Shown here piece after piece: positions 23,870 through 33,821 of a stretch of DNA of 64,000 nt. The stretch is taken from assembly GCA_037179335.1 (NCBI GenBank), contig JAKZHN010000048.1, forward strand, positions 1 through 64,000, written 5' to 3'. Source of the stretch: Cyclaneusma minus. Its lineage: Eukaryota; Ascomycota; Leotiomycetes; Marthamycetales; Marthamycetaceae. The stretch's first letter is position 1. The number at the start of each line of letters is the position of its first letter. A program made the position numbers and the translations under genes. Under the pieces are notes generated by a model. The model ran no database searches. It was given only the letters and a program-made list of their open reading frames with translations, and was not told the DNA's origin.

Positions 23870-24890
23870 TTATTATTAAATTTCTTAGTTTAATCGATAC
23901 TTTTAATATTATAAATGCTAATTTAAATAAAACCAGCAGCTACTAATTTAATAGCTGATTTTTTTGGCTAAGAAATAGCTTTTAAAATAGCTTTTATAAA
24001 TAATAAAAAAAAGGTGTAAAAAATATATATATATATATATATTTTTAATTGTTTTGAAAATGCATTTAATTTAATTTTTTAGTAAAAAGGAAAATGGTTG
24101 TTTAAAAATTTAGTTAGAAGCTATATTTTTTTAAAAAAAAAATTAATAGCTAAATTTTTGGGGATTTAAATAGCAGTTTTGGGCTTTTTAAAAATAGTTT
24201 AAAAGGGAGCTGAAATAATTAAAAGAAAGATGGCATTGCTAATTAATTTCTGGAAATTATTATTTTTATTATTTAAGTTTTTATCAATTTTTTTTAATAT
24301 TATTAAAATAATAAATGTGTTTATTAAACATTATATAAAATATACGCACAATTATATTATGCTTTTTAATATAAATAATATAAATACTGAAATTTTAATA
24401 GCTGAAAAGCATATTTAATTTTATTTTAGGCTTTATTTTTAAAAAAATATTTTTTTATTTTTTTAAAATATAAATAAATATTTTATATTTTAATATATAA
24501 AAATAGGATCTATTGGGTATTATAAAATCTTTGCTAAATATATATTTAAATAAAATATTTATTAAAATATTTTTATTAAAAGCCGTAAAAGCAATTTAAT
24601 TATAAATATAAATAATATTTTTAAAAACGTTTTCCTAAAAGGGCCAAAGCTTAAAATATTTAATATAAATGCTAATATTGCGTTTTAATATTTTATTTTA
24701 CTTAAAAATATATATATTGGTGATTTCATTTTATTGGCTTTATTTGGCTATATAAGCTTTAAAGCAATTAAAGCTATATTTTAAGCTATTATTTATATGC
24801 CAAATTGCAATTTAAAAGCCGAATTAATATAAAATATATAAAATTTAAAATTTTAAAGCGTTAAAGGTTTTTATTTTTTTAAAAAGATAT
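23870..24890. other. AT-rich decayed DNA, nothing assigned
   Basis: No terminal structure, conserved motif or credible frame was found. A (TA)n run lies at 24,022-24,042. The open segment at 24,230-24,418 codes almost only for Ile, Asn, Leu, Phe and Lys and looks like composition noise. Confidence 0.55.
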
Positions 24891-26014
24891 ATAGGGCTTT
24901 TATACCGCGGGTGATAAATACCAAAGTATTTTAAAAGGTTTCGGATTTGTTTTTCAATTTTCAATTTTTTTACTTTTTTATAGGATATTATAAATAATGC
25001 TTTATATATTTAATTATAAAATTTCCAATACGCTAATATAAAAAGGTTTATTAAATTGCATAATATAGCGTTTTTAAAAATTAAAAATTAATTATTAAAA
25101 TAGATTTTCATTTCACACGATAATTAAAATTCTCGTTTATAATGAGATTTATAATAAAATAAAATTTATTTATTTAATATTTCGTTTGCAATAAAATATT
25201 AAATTCTCGTTTCAAACGAGATTTCAAATATATAATAATTGTTAGTTTCTAATATTAATTTAAATAAATAATAAATCAATTAATAATTATATTAAATATT
25301 AAATAATTGAAAATATAATAATTAATGCATTTTATATTAATATATATTTGTTATTATTAATGCTTTTATTTTAAATACATTATAAAAGCTTGCTTTATTA
25401 TTCTAGTTGTAATTATAAATTTAATATTATTAATAATAATTTAAAAAAAGCGAAATGCCTAAATATAATATAAAACCAAAAACAATAGGTTTAGTTTTAA
25501 TTAAAAATAGCCTATATTAATAAAGCATTTTATTTAATTAATAGCTATTTATATAACGTAATTAATATTGCAAAATAAAATAATTAATTAATTATTAAAT
25601 CAAATTAAACAATGCTTAAAACCCCTATTTTTACTTTTATTTCCAAGAGTTTAATATTTAATTATTAAATAATAGCTTTAGTTCTAATGGAAAAACCCCC
25701 TATATTAATAAGGCTGTTTATTTAATTAATAAATATCTATTCAAAAAGGCCGGAGTCCCGTAATAAAGTAATTAATTAATTATTAAATTAATTAAAAAAT
25801 GGTTTAAAAAGCGAGTTTTAAAAATAAAAATAAATTTTTATTATCTTATTCTATAATTCTGCCTCGCTCTTTTCCGCAATTTTGGGATCTAAAATTTTAA
25901 AATTCAATATTTGGTGGGGCTTTAGAAAAAAAGAGCTCTCCCGTTTTCCTTTTTAAAATCGGGCTATTATAGCCATTAGTATTAATTTTCAAAGTCGGGG
26001 GGTTGAGAAAAAGA

Positions 26015-26030
26015 GTCACGGTAACGTGAC
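26015..26030. repeat. short perfect hairpin GTCACG-GTAA-CGTGAC
   Basis: A 6-bp perfect stem with a 4-nt loop lies directly upstream of the tRNA-like gene. In copy 1 the corresponding place reads gtcaccatcacatgag, a mutated form. Confidence 0.7.
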
Positions 26031-26032
26031 CT

Positions 26033-26119
26033 GGCAGCGCACGGGCCACCGCACGTCGCTAAGCGCTATTTCTTTTCTTTTGCAAAAAATAATGCGGGGG
26101 TTCGAATCCCCGCGCCGCC
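26033..26119 (+). tRNA. type II tRNA-like gene (Ser/Leu-like), probably decayed
   Basis: The 87-nt span is the normal length for a long-variable-arm tRNA. The acceptor pairs ggcagcg (26,033-26,039) with cgccgcc (26,113-26,119), with one A-C mismatch that a G-to-A change would explain. The T arm holds ggggttcgaatcccc with an exact B-box, and TTTT follows at about 26,127 as a Pol III stop. Against function: the D-arm/A-box (cacgggccaccgcacg) is far from consensus and the anticodon arm is a C/T-then-A-rich run with no clear seven-base loop. Serine/leucine origin is suggested only by length and the ggcagcg acceptor, which fungal tRNA-Ser genes can have. Confidence 0.45.
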
Positions 26120-26166
26120 TAATTATATTTTATTTTTGCATTATATATTATTACAAATTGTAATTT

Positions 26167-26168
<2 letters not shown>

Positions 26169-26265
<97 letters not shown>

Positions 26266-26415
26266 TTAATAATTTAATAATTTAATAATTTAATAATTTA
26301 ATAATTTAATAATTTAATAATTTAATAATTTAATAATTTAATAATTTAATAATTTAATAATTTAATAATTTAATAATTGAATAATTTAATAATTGAATAA
26401 TTTAATAATTTAATC
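26169..26415. repeat. (TAA)n microsatellite followed by (AATTTAATA)n
   Basis: Around 32 TAA triplets run to about 26,265, followed by about 16 copies of the 9-mer taatttaa-t type to 26,415. These perfect runs account for most of the length difference between the two tRNA-like-bearing units. Confidence 0.95.
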
Positions 26416-26570
26416 TTAATAATTTATAATTTAATTTCAATAATAATTTGATTTTAATAATAATATTTTAGTAATTTAAAAAAGGAAATTAATTAATACG
26501 GATTGGTTAAAGAAAAACCAATATAATTTATAAATGCTTAATTCAGAATAATACCAATTAAATATAAAAT

Positions 26571-26651
26571 ATAATAATAGCTTAATGGTGTAATGTAAAA
26601 TATAAAAAGTAAAAAGGTAAAAAATACCGGGGTTCGAATTCGGGTAAAGCC
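26571..26651 (+). tRNA. tRNA-like pseudogene or SINE-type head, copy 2a
   Basis: A-box-like tagcttaatggt (26,578-26,589), B-box-like ggttcgaattc (26,631-26,641) and a taaagcct end match the element at 9,837-9,909. The acceptor does not pair and the centre is A-rich. Same judgement as for copy 1a. Confidence 0.45.
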
Positions 26652-26880
26652 TATTAATCTTTGCGAAATTAATTATTAAACATTTAATTAAAAATCAAAT
26701 ATTAGAAAATAGAAATTAGAAACTAGGAAAGTCGAAATTAGGAAACCAAATATTAGAAATTGGGAAATTAGAAATTAAATAAAAATAGTTATTAAATATC
26801 AATTAATTTGTAATAGTTGCTTATTTTAAATAATTTTTAAAAACTAATAATAAGCTTAATTTAGCGTATAGGGACTCCGC

Positions 26881-26923
26881 CTAGAATTGCATCTATCTCG
26901 CTTGCGAGATGGTGCAATTCTAG
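26881..26923. repeat. terminal palindrome (hairpin), copy 2
   Basis: CTAGAATTGCA at one end pairs with TGCAATTCTAG at the other around a tctcgc-tt-gcgaga core. The flank diverges from copy 1 immediately after CTAG. Confidence 0.9.
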
Positions 26924-27059
26924 TATACCAATATTTAAATACTTTATATATGCAATAATTAAATTGATTATTTAAATACCAATTTTAAAATATTATAATA
27001 ATTATTATTAAACGCTAAAAATAATTTATAAAGTAATTTTCATTGCAAATAAAAATTTA

Positions 27060-27975
27060 AATTATTGTTTTAAATATATATTTAAATTTGGGTTTATTGC
27101 ATATAAATAATTTATTATAAATTATTAAATATTCGCTGCAAACGAGTTTAAATTTTTATTTCAAATATATATTTAGGCTTGATTTTATTATATATAAATT
27201 GTTTATTTTAAATTATTAAATAATCGCTGCAAATAAGAATATAAATTTTTATTTCAAATATATATTTAAGGGACTGGCTAACGCCCATAAGGGGTTGTGC
27301 TAAATCCCATAAAGCTAACCGGATTGGGCAAGCGCGCGCGCACGGGCCACCGCCGAAACCACGCGCTAAACGCGATTTCGCCGCGAAATTAAGAAATTGA
27401 ATAAATAAGGCCATTTTAAAAAAGTTTAAAAGCGTGCACCCAATCATTTTATATTCTTTAAATTGTTCTGAATATAACGGTATAAAAATTATAATAAAAA
27501 ATTAAGAACTCATTTAGAAAACAATTAAATGGCATTTATTAAAGATTTAATTCAGTAATTTATTATAAAGGCTATAATGGGCCTATTTTAATAAAGAGAA
27601 CTTTATTATATATTTTAAAACTTGGAAAAAACTATTTTATATTTGGTTTATAGAGTTCTTAGGGTATAAAGCGGTAGGAAATAGTTTTAAACTCCGGTGC
27701 GGGAACGCGTTCGGGTAAAAGTTAAGCGCGGGAGAATTCCGAGCCTTACCCGATTTGGTTTAGCTTTATGGGATTTAGCACAACCCTTTATAGGCGTTAG
27801 CCATACCCATATTTAAGCATGGTTTTATTGCATATAAATAGTTTATAAAATATTAAATAGTCGTTGCAAACGAAAATTTAAGTTTTCATTTCAAATGTAT
27901 ATTTGGGCTTGATTTTATTGCATATAAATGGTTTATTTTAAATTATTAAATAATCGCTGCAAACGAGAATTTACA
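27060..27975. repeat. 92-95-bp tandem repeats (four copies, one split by a MITE)
   Basis: Each unit runs ttatttcaaatatatattta, then g-cttgattttattgcatataaat, then attattaaataatcgctgca and aacga. Copies start near 27,060, 27,155, 27,245 and 27,885; the third is interrupted by the MITE at 27,270-27,808. They sit just inside the right inverted repeat of the host element, a usual place for transposase-binding subterminal repeats. Confidence 0.7.
27270..27808. mobile_element. 539-bp MITE with long TIRs and 8-bp target duplication
   Basis: The left end gggactggctaacgcccata, then a further run to ctaaccggattgggcaagc, is inverted at the right end (cttacccgatttggtttagc ... gcgttagccataccc): about 68 bp of TIR. 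The 8-bp atatttaa is on both sides (27,262-27,269 and 27,809-27,816) and occurs once in the uninterrupted neighbouring repeats, a clear empty-site proof. The TIR matches that of the 3.2-kb element at 33,822-37,036, so that element's family probably mobilised it. No coding capacity; the open segment at 27,208-27,447 is incidental. Confidence 0.85.
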
Positions 27976-28199
27976 TTATCGTGTAAAACGAAAATTTATT
28001 TTAATAATTTATTTTTAACTTTTCAAAACGCTATATTACGCAATTTAATAAAGCTTTTTATAATAGCGTATTGAAAAATTAATAATTAAATATAGAAAGC
28101 ATTATTTATAATATTTTATAAATAATAATAAAAAAGAGAATCCGAAAATTTTTAAAATACTTTGGTATTTATAGCTTACGCTATTTTTGGTATTAAATT

Positions 28200-28637
28200 A
28201 AATTATTTATAAAAATAACTTTATATTTTTCTTTAATTTTCAAAATTTTAATTTTAAATAAATTAATATAAATTTTATAAAAACGCCTAATGGCTTATTT
28301 TTGGAAAATGTAAAATATTTTATATTGGCCTTTTTTTAAATAATAAAATATATAGAATTTTTTTATTTTTTTATTATTAACTTTAATACTAATGGTTATT
28401 TTAATTATTGCTTTAATATTTTTAAAAATAATATAATTAATGCATTAATATTAAAACTTTATATTCTTTTCATTGCTAAATATTAAAAAAATGCCTTTTA
28501 AAATAAATGCTAGCTAAATTATATAATTTAAAATTTAAGTAATTTTAATATTATTTGCACGCTTGCAAAAAAAACCATTTTTATTATTAAAATATAAATA
28601 ATTTTTAATTTGCTTTATTAAAAAAAAAAAAAAAAAA
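28200..28637. other. AT-rich spacer with poly(A) run
   Basis: No feature was found beyond a run of 17 A at 28,621-28,637 immediately before the next element's terminal repeat. Confidence 0.6.
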
Positions 28638-29249
28638 CGGCAAAACCCTACGGTACCCCCCGACCGAAAAACAAGAACTACCATACCCCCCAAATTTCAG
28701 CCCTTTATTTATAGCTTAATAATTAATATAATTCTAAAAAAGGATAGGCGTTATATAGAAAATTAGCGGCTCCTTTCAAAAATATAAAAATATATATACT
28801 TTTATCACTAGCTTAAATTATTATTAATTTCTAAAATTTGAAGGATACGGTACCCCCTGGCAATTTGAATCCATGGTATTTGCCTTGGGTAAATGCTGCT
28901 ATATTTTTGCAATTTTCCAATATTTTTTTAATCTAACTTTGAATTTAAAATATCTGGCCAATTTAATCTGAACCTTTTATATAAACATTTGTGAAATAAT
29001 GCCTTTTTTGTATAAATTTTAATTAACAGAAAAACGCACTTTTGGGCAATTTTTTGGTTCCAAATTACTAGGACTACCATACCCCCCAAATTTAGAAAAT
29101 CAGCTGCATTTTCACCAGTTTTAAAAATAATTTAATTCTAATTTCGGATTATTATTTTTTTAATTAATTCCATGATAATTTAATTTAAAATAATTGATTT
29201 TATAAAATTATAGATTTATAAAATAATTTTGAATTTAAGGCTGCTGGAT

Positions 29250-29885
29250 AGTGCTGGAGCGCTGAAGCGCCGGGAAGCGCTAGAAAGCGCTGGGCTTGTT
29301 TATTAATTAAATAGCAATCTGTAATGCGATAAAATTAATTATTTAAGCGATTATAATAGTTAAATTAATTAAGAAAATCAATTTTCAAAAATCAAAATTT
29401 AATTATTTTTAAAAATGGTGGAATTTTGACAATATAAATGATGTTTACAACCTAGCTTAGCGCTTTTCGCTTTCCGCTTTTTAGACAGCGCAAATTTGAT
29501 TTTGTTAAAAATTCATTACTTTTAAAAATAATTAAATTCTGAGTTTTGGAAATGAATTTTCTTAATTAATTTAGCTATTATATTTGCTTAAATAATTAAT
29601 TTTATTGCATTATAGGTGGCTAAAGCATATAATAATGGGCAGCACTCGAAGCTAAAAGCGCTACTAGCATTATAGCCAGCGCTTCCCAGCATTCAAGGCT
29701 TGCAATTAAATAGCAATTTATAACGCGATAAAATTAATTATTTAAGCAATTATAATAGCTAAATTAATTAAGGAAATTAATTTCCAAAAATTAGACTTTA
29801 ATCATTTTTAAAATTGATGGAATCGAATAAAATCAAATTTATAGCGCTGAAGTCCGCTTTTTTTCAGCGCTTTGAAATTCCCAAG
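29250..29885. repeat. cluster of AGCGCT/AAGCGC motifs with near-repeats
   Basis: Short GC-rich bursts, such as gctggagcgctgaagcgccg at 29,250, agcgcttttcgctttccgct at 29,460, a burst at 29,640-29,690 and agcgctgaagtccgc at 29,848, are spaced about 190-210 bp apart. They are separated by a repeated AT-rich stretch that includes gcgataaaattaattattta. They look like subterminal repeats of the surrounding DNA element. Confidence 0.6.
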
Positions 29886-30177
29886 CCTTTTATATACCTA
29901 TAATGCTATAAAATTAATAATTTGAAATTAAATTATTGTAGAATTAATTAAGAAAATCAGTTATTTAAAATTAGAATTAAATTATTTTTAAACTTAATAG
30001 AAATATAATTAATTTTTGTATTTTGGGGGTATTATGGTTTTGAATATTTTAAATCATGATTTGGCCATATTTGCCTTAAATAACTGCTATTATATTTTTG
30101 TCAGTTTTTAATATTTTTGAAATCTGATTTAGAATACAATTAAATTGGCCAATTTAACTTAAATCTTGTATATATAA

Positions 30178-30361
30178 AAAGGGCAGGGTGGGGGGTCACC
30201 GATATATATTGCATTAAGAAGGGCAAGAAGGTCGCCATCACCCAAAGTCTAAAGGCATTCAAACTCCTGGCGCTAACTATGCTAGTGCCTAAGGCATTCC
30301 ATAATTCGTGCACTATAATCCGTGCTTTTTTAATCAGGGGCTTAGGGGCGCCTTTTTTCAA
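30178..30361 (-). repeat. copia LTR (downstream copy)
   Basis: It shares gggtcaccgatatatattgc, ctagtgcctaaggcattcca and ggggcgcctttttt with 32,938-33,120. Being less AT-converted than the interior, it leaves a spurious 73-codon open segment on the minus strand. Confidence 0.85.
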
Positions 30362-31079
30362 TACTTCCCCATAATTCTAATTATTCTAATTTAATATAGC
30401 CGTTTTTCTTATTTTTTATAAATTAATTTTAATATTTTAATAAAATCTTTAAATTTAATTTATTCCAAAGACTTTATTATGCCATTAACTATTATAAAAT
30501 TTATAAAAGCAAATTTTACAATAAGCTTTAAATTCTTTTCAAATTTCTAATAAAATAATATAAAATATTAATATGCTTAAATCTCTTAATTAAATAAGGG
30601 TTTTTAATAAAAGCTAAAGCTTTCTAATTATTTTTAAGCATTTTAATATAATTAAAATTCCTTTTAATATATTTTTTATATTTTAAATTTTCAAAAATTT
30701 AAGCTAGCTATTATTTCTGCTTAATATATCCGGCCATAATTATATATTTAAATTTACAAATAAATATAGCTATTAATTTTTGCTTTTTTATAAAATATAG
30801 CTACGCTTTTTAATATACTAATTTTATTTGCTTTATTATTGGCCCAATTAGCGTTTAAATATATTATTATTATTAAGTTATTTTTAAATTATAGCAAATT
30901 TAATAATTAATAATAAAATTAAAATATTGCATAAAATTTTTAAAAGCATGCCTATAATATTTTGCAGAATTATGTATATATTAAGCCAGCTTTTTTAATG
31001 CAAAAAAAGATATTTGGCCGAATAAAAATTATTGCAAATATTAGGCTATTAATAGCTTTTTAATATTTTTTAATATTAA

Positions 31080-31690
31080 TATTATTTATTATTATTTATT
31101 ATGGGTTATAAAGCAATATAATTAGCTAAGGGCATTATTTTCAGCTTATAAATGGCTTTAATAATTTTATGCTTTTTTAATAGAATTTTAATATAATTCT
31201 TTTAATTTATAAATAATTTGTTTTTATTACAAACAATTTTTATATTAAAAATTTTCTAAACTTTTTCCAAATTCTTAATATTAAATTTAAACGTTAATGT
31301 TTTAAAAGACCATATTAGCTATTTTTTATTTTTTGCAATCGCAGCAATATTATTAATATATACCAATTTTTTATAAAAAATACATATAAATATAAAAATT
31401 TATAAAGCTTTAAATAAATCCCCATCTTTTTAATTTTTCCTTTATTAATAAATTTTAATTTTTTATAGCTTGCTTTAATTTATAAAGGCTGCAAAAAACC
31501 TTTAATATATATTTTAAAAAAACCTCAATTTTTATAGCGCCCTAAAATAAATATTAAATGGCATTTTTACCTTAATAAATGCATTTTTAATATTAAAATG
31601 CAGGTATTCCAAATTTGTTCTTACCATTAAAAATAGAAATATCCTTAATACCTTTATATAAATTATAAATATAAATATTCTTTTATAATT
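31080..31690 (-). pseudogene. copia reverse transcriptase and RNase H remnant
   Basis: The minus-strand frames keep HFNIKNAFIK (a D-I-K-N-A-F-L-x-G motif) near 31,600, VYINNIAAIAKNKK at 31,322-31,370, FKFNIKNLEKV shortly after (copia F-x-M-x-D-L-G-x-x), and ANYIAL near 31,110. The order and spacing are those of Ty1/copia. Stops and lost catalytic Asp residues make it a pseudogene. Confidence 0.7.
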
Positions 31691-32937
31691 TTTGCCAAAT
31701 ATCTAATTAAAGTCTTTAATAATTAATCTAGCCTTAAATTATTTAATTAATTTATTAGCATTAATTTTAATAATATATATTTATTTAATAAAAATCAAAT
31801 TAATTTTTATCAAATATTTAATAGCATTCCATATTTTATTTTTTATAAAAAGTATTAATTCCAAAATTATAGCTTTTTTTTATTAGCTTGAATATTTTAA
31901 ATTATTAATTGCTTTATAATAGCTTTAAAAAATCCTAATTTTATAAACCTTTATAGCTGCAAAGGCTTTTTTTATTATATAATTAACCAATTTATTAAAC
32001 TTTTTATTATTATAATTAATATAAATTAGCATAGCTTTAATTACCTTTTATAGCTTTATTTTTTAATAAATACAGGCTTCCTTTTTTTTCTCCATTTTCA
32101 TTTTCTTGGCTTTAGGCTCTTCATCCTTTTCAGCCTTTTTCTTGGCAGCTAATGCCCGGGTAAAATATTTTATAGCTTTTAAATTGTCCTTAATTTTTTT
32201 AATTAGTGATGCATTTGGAAAAATGTTTTTTGAGAAATTTAAAATATTCTCTTTAATAATTTAATATTTTTTAAAAGCTGGCTAAAAATAAGGAATTTCT
32301 ATCCTTGAAATTATATTCTCTTTTTTTAATGCCCTGCCTTTCCAAATAATTTCAAGGCTAATTGTTTTTTTATTTTTTTATTTGGTTTTTTTGGCTTAAA
32401 AACCTTTGCTAATTTCTTAACCTTATCCAGGTTTTTAAATAATGGTTTTAATATCTTTAATTAAAGTAATTTTAACGGCTTAAAAATTGGCTTATTTAAA
32501 AGCTTCTTTAAAATAGCATTTAAAACGGCATTTAAAATAGCGGAAATTGGCTTTTTTTAAATTATAGCGATTAGCATATTTGATATATTATGCTAAGGCG
32601 CTTTCGGTGCTATAATAATTGGCTTATCTAGTATATTATATTAGGGCACTCCTAATATACTATGCTGGGGCATTCCTGATGTGCTGTGCTGGGGCACTTC
32701 TAATGTGCTATGCTGGGGCGCGTTTTATGCTGGAGCTGGTGTTGTAGCTGGTGCATTATCTGCTGTTGCCTAGCAGGCAAGACCTAAAGCGCGCTTTCTG
32801 CAGCTTCAGCTCTCCGTTCTGCGCAGCCTTTCTGTATAGAGTAAGAGGAAAATAAACCCAATGCCAATGGTTTACCTTTTATAAATGCAAAGCGGTAATT
32901 CTTTACGCTTTGCGCAATTCGGATTTCATAATTTGTT

Positions 32938-33120
32938 AAAAGGGTAGAAAAGGGTCACCAATATATATTGCATTAAAAAGGGCAAAAAGGTCGCCGTCAC
33001 CCGAAGTTTAAAGGCATTTAGACTTTTGGCGCTAATTACGCTAGTGCCTAAGGCATTCCATGGTCCGTGCACTGTGGTCCGTGCTCCCTTAATTAGGGGC
33101 TCAGGGGCGCCTTTTTTAAT
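32938..33120 (-). repeat. copia LTR (upstream copy)
   Basis: The sister of 30,178-30,361, with about 85 percent identity by eye; most differences are transitions. Confidence 0.85.
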
Positions 33121-33414
33121 AGTATATATATTTTTATAGAATTATATTTTTTTAATATAGATTTTAATTGACAAAAATAACAATTTTTAAAGGGTAGCAA
33201 GTTTTGGGGTGCCAAAATGCCAAATTTTAAAAATTAATATAAATTTACGCTAGTAATAAATTATATACTTTTTTTAATAATTTAAACAATTCTTTTTTCA
33301 AAACTTTTTTTAGATTTAAATTATATATAATATTAAGCGAGATATAATAGATTAAAATTAAGGGGGTACGGTATTCGTTTTTTTTCGGTCGGGGGGTACC
33401 GGAGGGTTTTGCCG

Positions 33415-33821
33415 ATAAAATAATTATTAAAATAAATACAATTATAAAATATAATTGGCTTATTATTTTTATTTAATAATTAAAAAATAAACATAATATT
33501 ATTATTAAATATTGCCAAAATTAAATTATTGGCGATTTGAAATTAAATTTGCTAGGCTATTAAATAAAAATTTAAAAAATAAAACTTGCCATAGCTATAA
33601 TAGTATATGGTGCTATTTCCAAAGGCTTTTTTATTTTTTGCTGGACGCTAATTATATTTTAAACCGTTTTTAATTTTTTTTTATTTCCATTGCTATAATT
33701 GATTATATTCTTTTAATTTTAATTATAATTTGCGCCAAAAGCAAAAGCATTATTATTGGTAATAAGGGCTTGGTTTGCGGCGCCGAAATAAAGATTTTTA
33801 AGAAAAATGCTAATTCTTTTA
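33415..33821. other. spacer between two DNA elements, nothing assigned
   Basis: AT-rich sequence with no motif recognised. A GC-richer bit, cttggtttgcggcgccgaaa, lies at 33,770-33,790. Confidence 0.5.

Larger units (their letters stand above)
25844..26923 (+). mobile_element. Helitron-like, tRNA-like-bearing unit, copy 2
   Basis: This is the inverted sister of 9,564-10,419: it starts A|TCTTATTCTATAATTC and ends with the 43-bp hairpin and CTAG|T. Shared internal landmarks include ctgcctcgctcttttccgca near the start, the two tRNA-like segments, and gcgtat-ggactccgcctag before the hairpin. It is longer than copy 1 mainly because of expanded TAA and AATTTAATA microsatellites. No protein-coding frame is present. 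Confidence 0.6.
24895..28190. mobile_element. element bounded by long inverted repeats, host of two later insertions
   Basis: About 24,900-25,130 and 27,960-28,190 are inverted copies of each other; for example ataccaaagtattttaaaa on the left pairs with the right arm, and both contain the cacgataat block and the tcgttt motif. Arms are at least 230 bp. The outer ends are blurred by mutation. Inside lie the second tRNA-like-bearing unit and a MITE; without them only about 1.7 kb remains, too little for a transposase gene that I can see. It is likely a non-autonomous DNA transposon or foldback element of unknown family. Confidence 0.5.
30178..33120 (-). mobile_element. RIP-decayed Ty1/copia retrotransposon, compact
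   Basis: Direct repeats at 30,178-30,361 and 32,938-33,120 (about 183 bp) are the LTRs. On the minus strand LVYINNIAAIAKNKK (31,322-31,385) is the copia Y-V-D-D-I-x-I-I-A box with Asp turned to Asn, upstream segments fit D-x-K-x-A-F-x-x-G, and ANYIAL at about 31,110 is the RNase H A-E-Y-I-A-L motif. At 2.9 kb it is too short for gag, protease, full integrase and reverse transcriptase, so part is deleted. It is nested in the 28,638-33,414 element. Confidence 0.75.
28638..33414. mobile_element. DNA element with GC-rich 60-bp terminal inverted repeats
   Basis: The left end cggcaaaaccctacggtacc followed by ccccgaccgaaaaa reappears inverted at 33,355-33,414, about 52 of 60 positions matching. A second motif, actaccatacccccc, follows the left TIR and recurs at 29,073. 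A Ty1/copia element occupies 30,178-33,120; without it only about 1.8 kb remains, so this copy is non-autonomous. I do not recognise the superfamily from the ends; no clear target duplication is visible because the left flank is poly(A). Confidence 0.75.

Noticed and set aside
26015..26140. CRISPR-like or riboswitch-like structure around the hairpin and tRNA-like gene
   Set aside because: A single hairpin with no repeat-spacer arrangement, in a eukaryotic transposon context; the tRNA-like reading explains it better.
30140..30361. 73-codon minus-strand open segment
   Set aside because: It is the copia LTR sequence; the second LTR copy shows the same DNA without an open frame.
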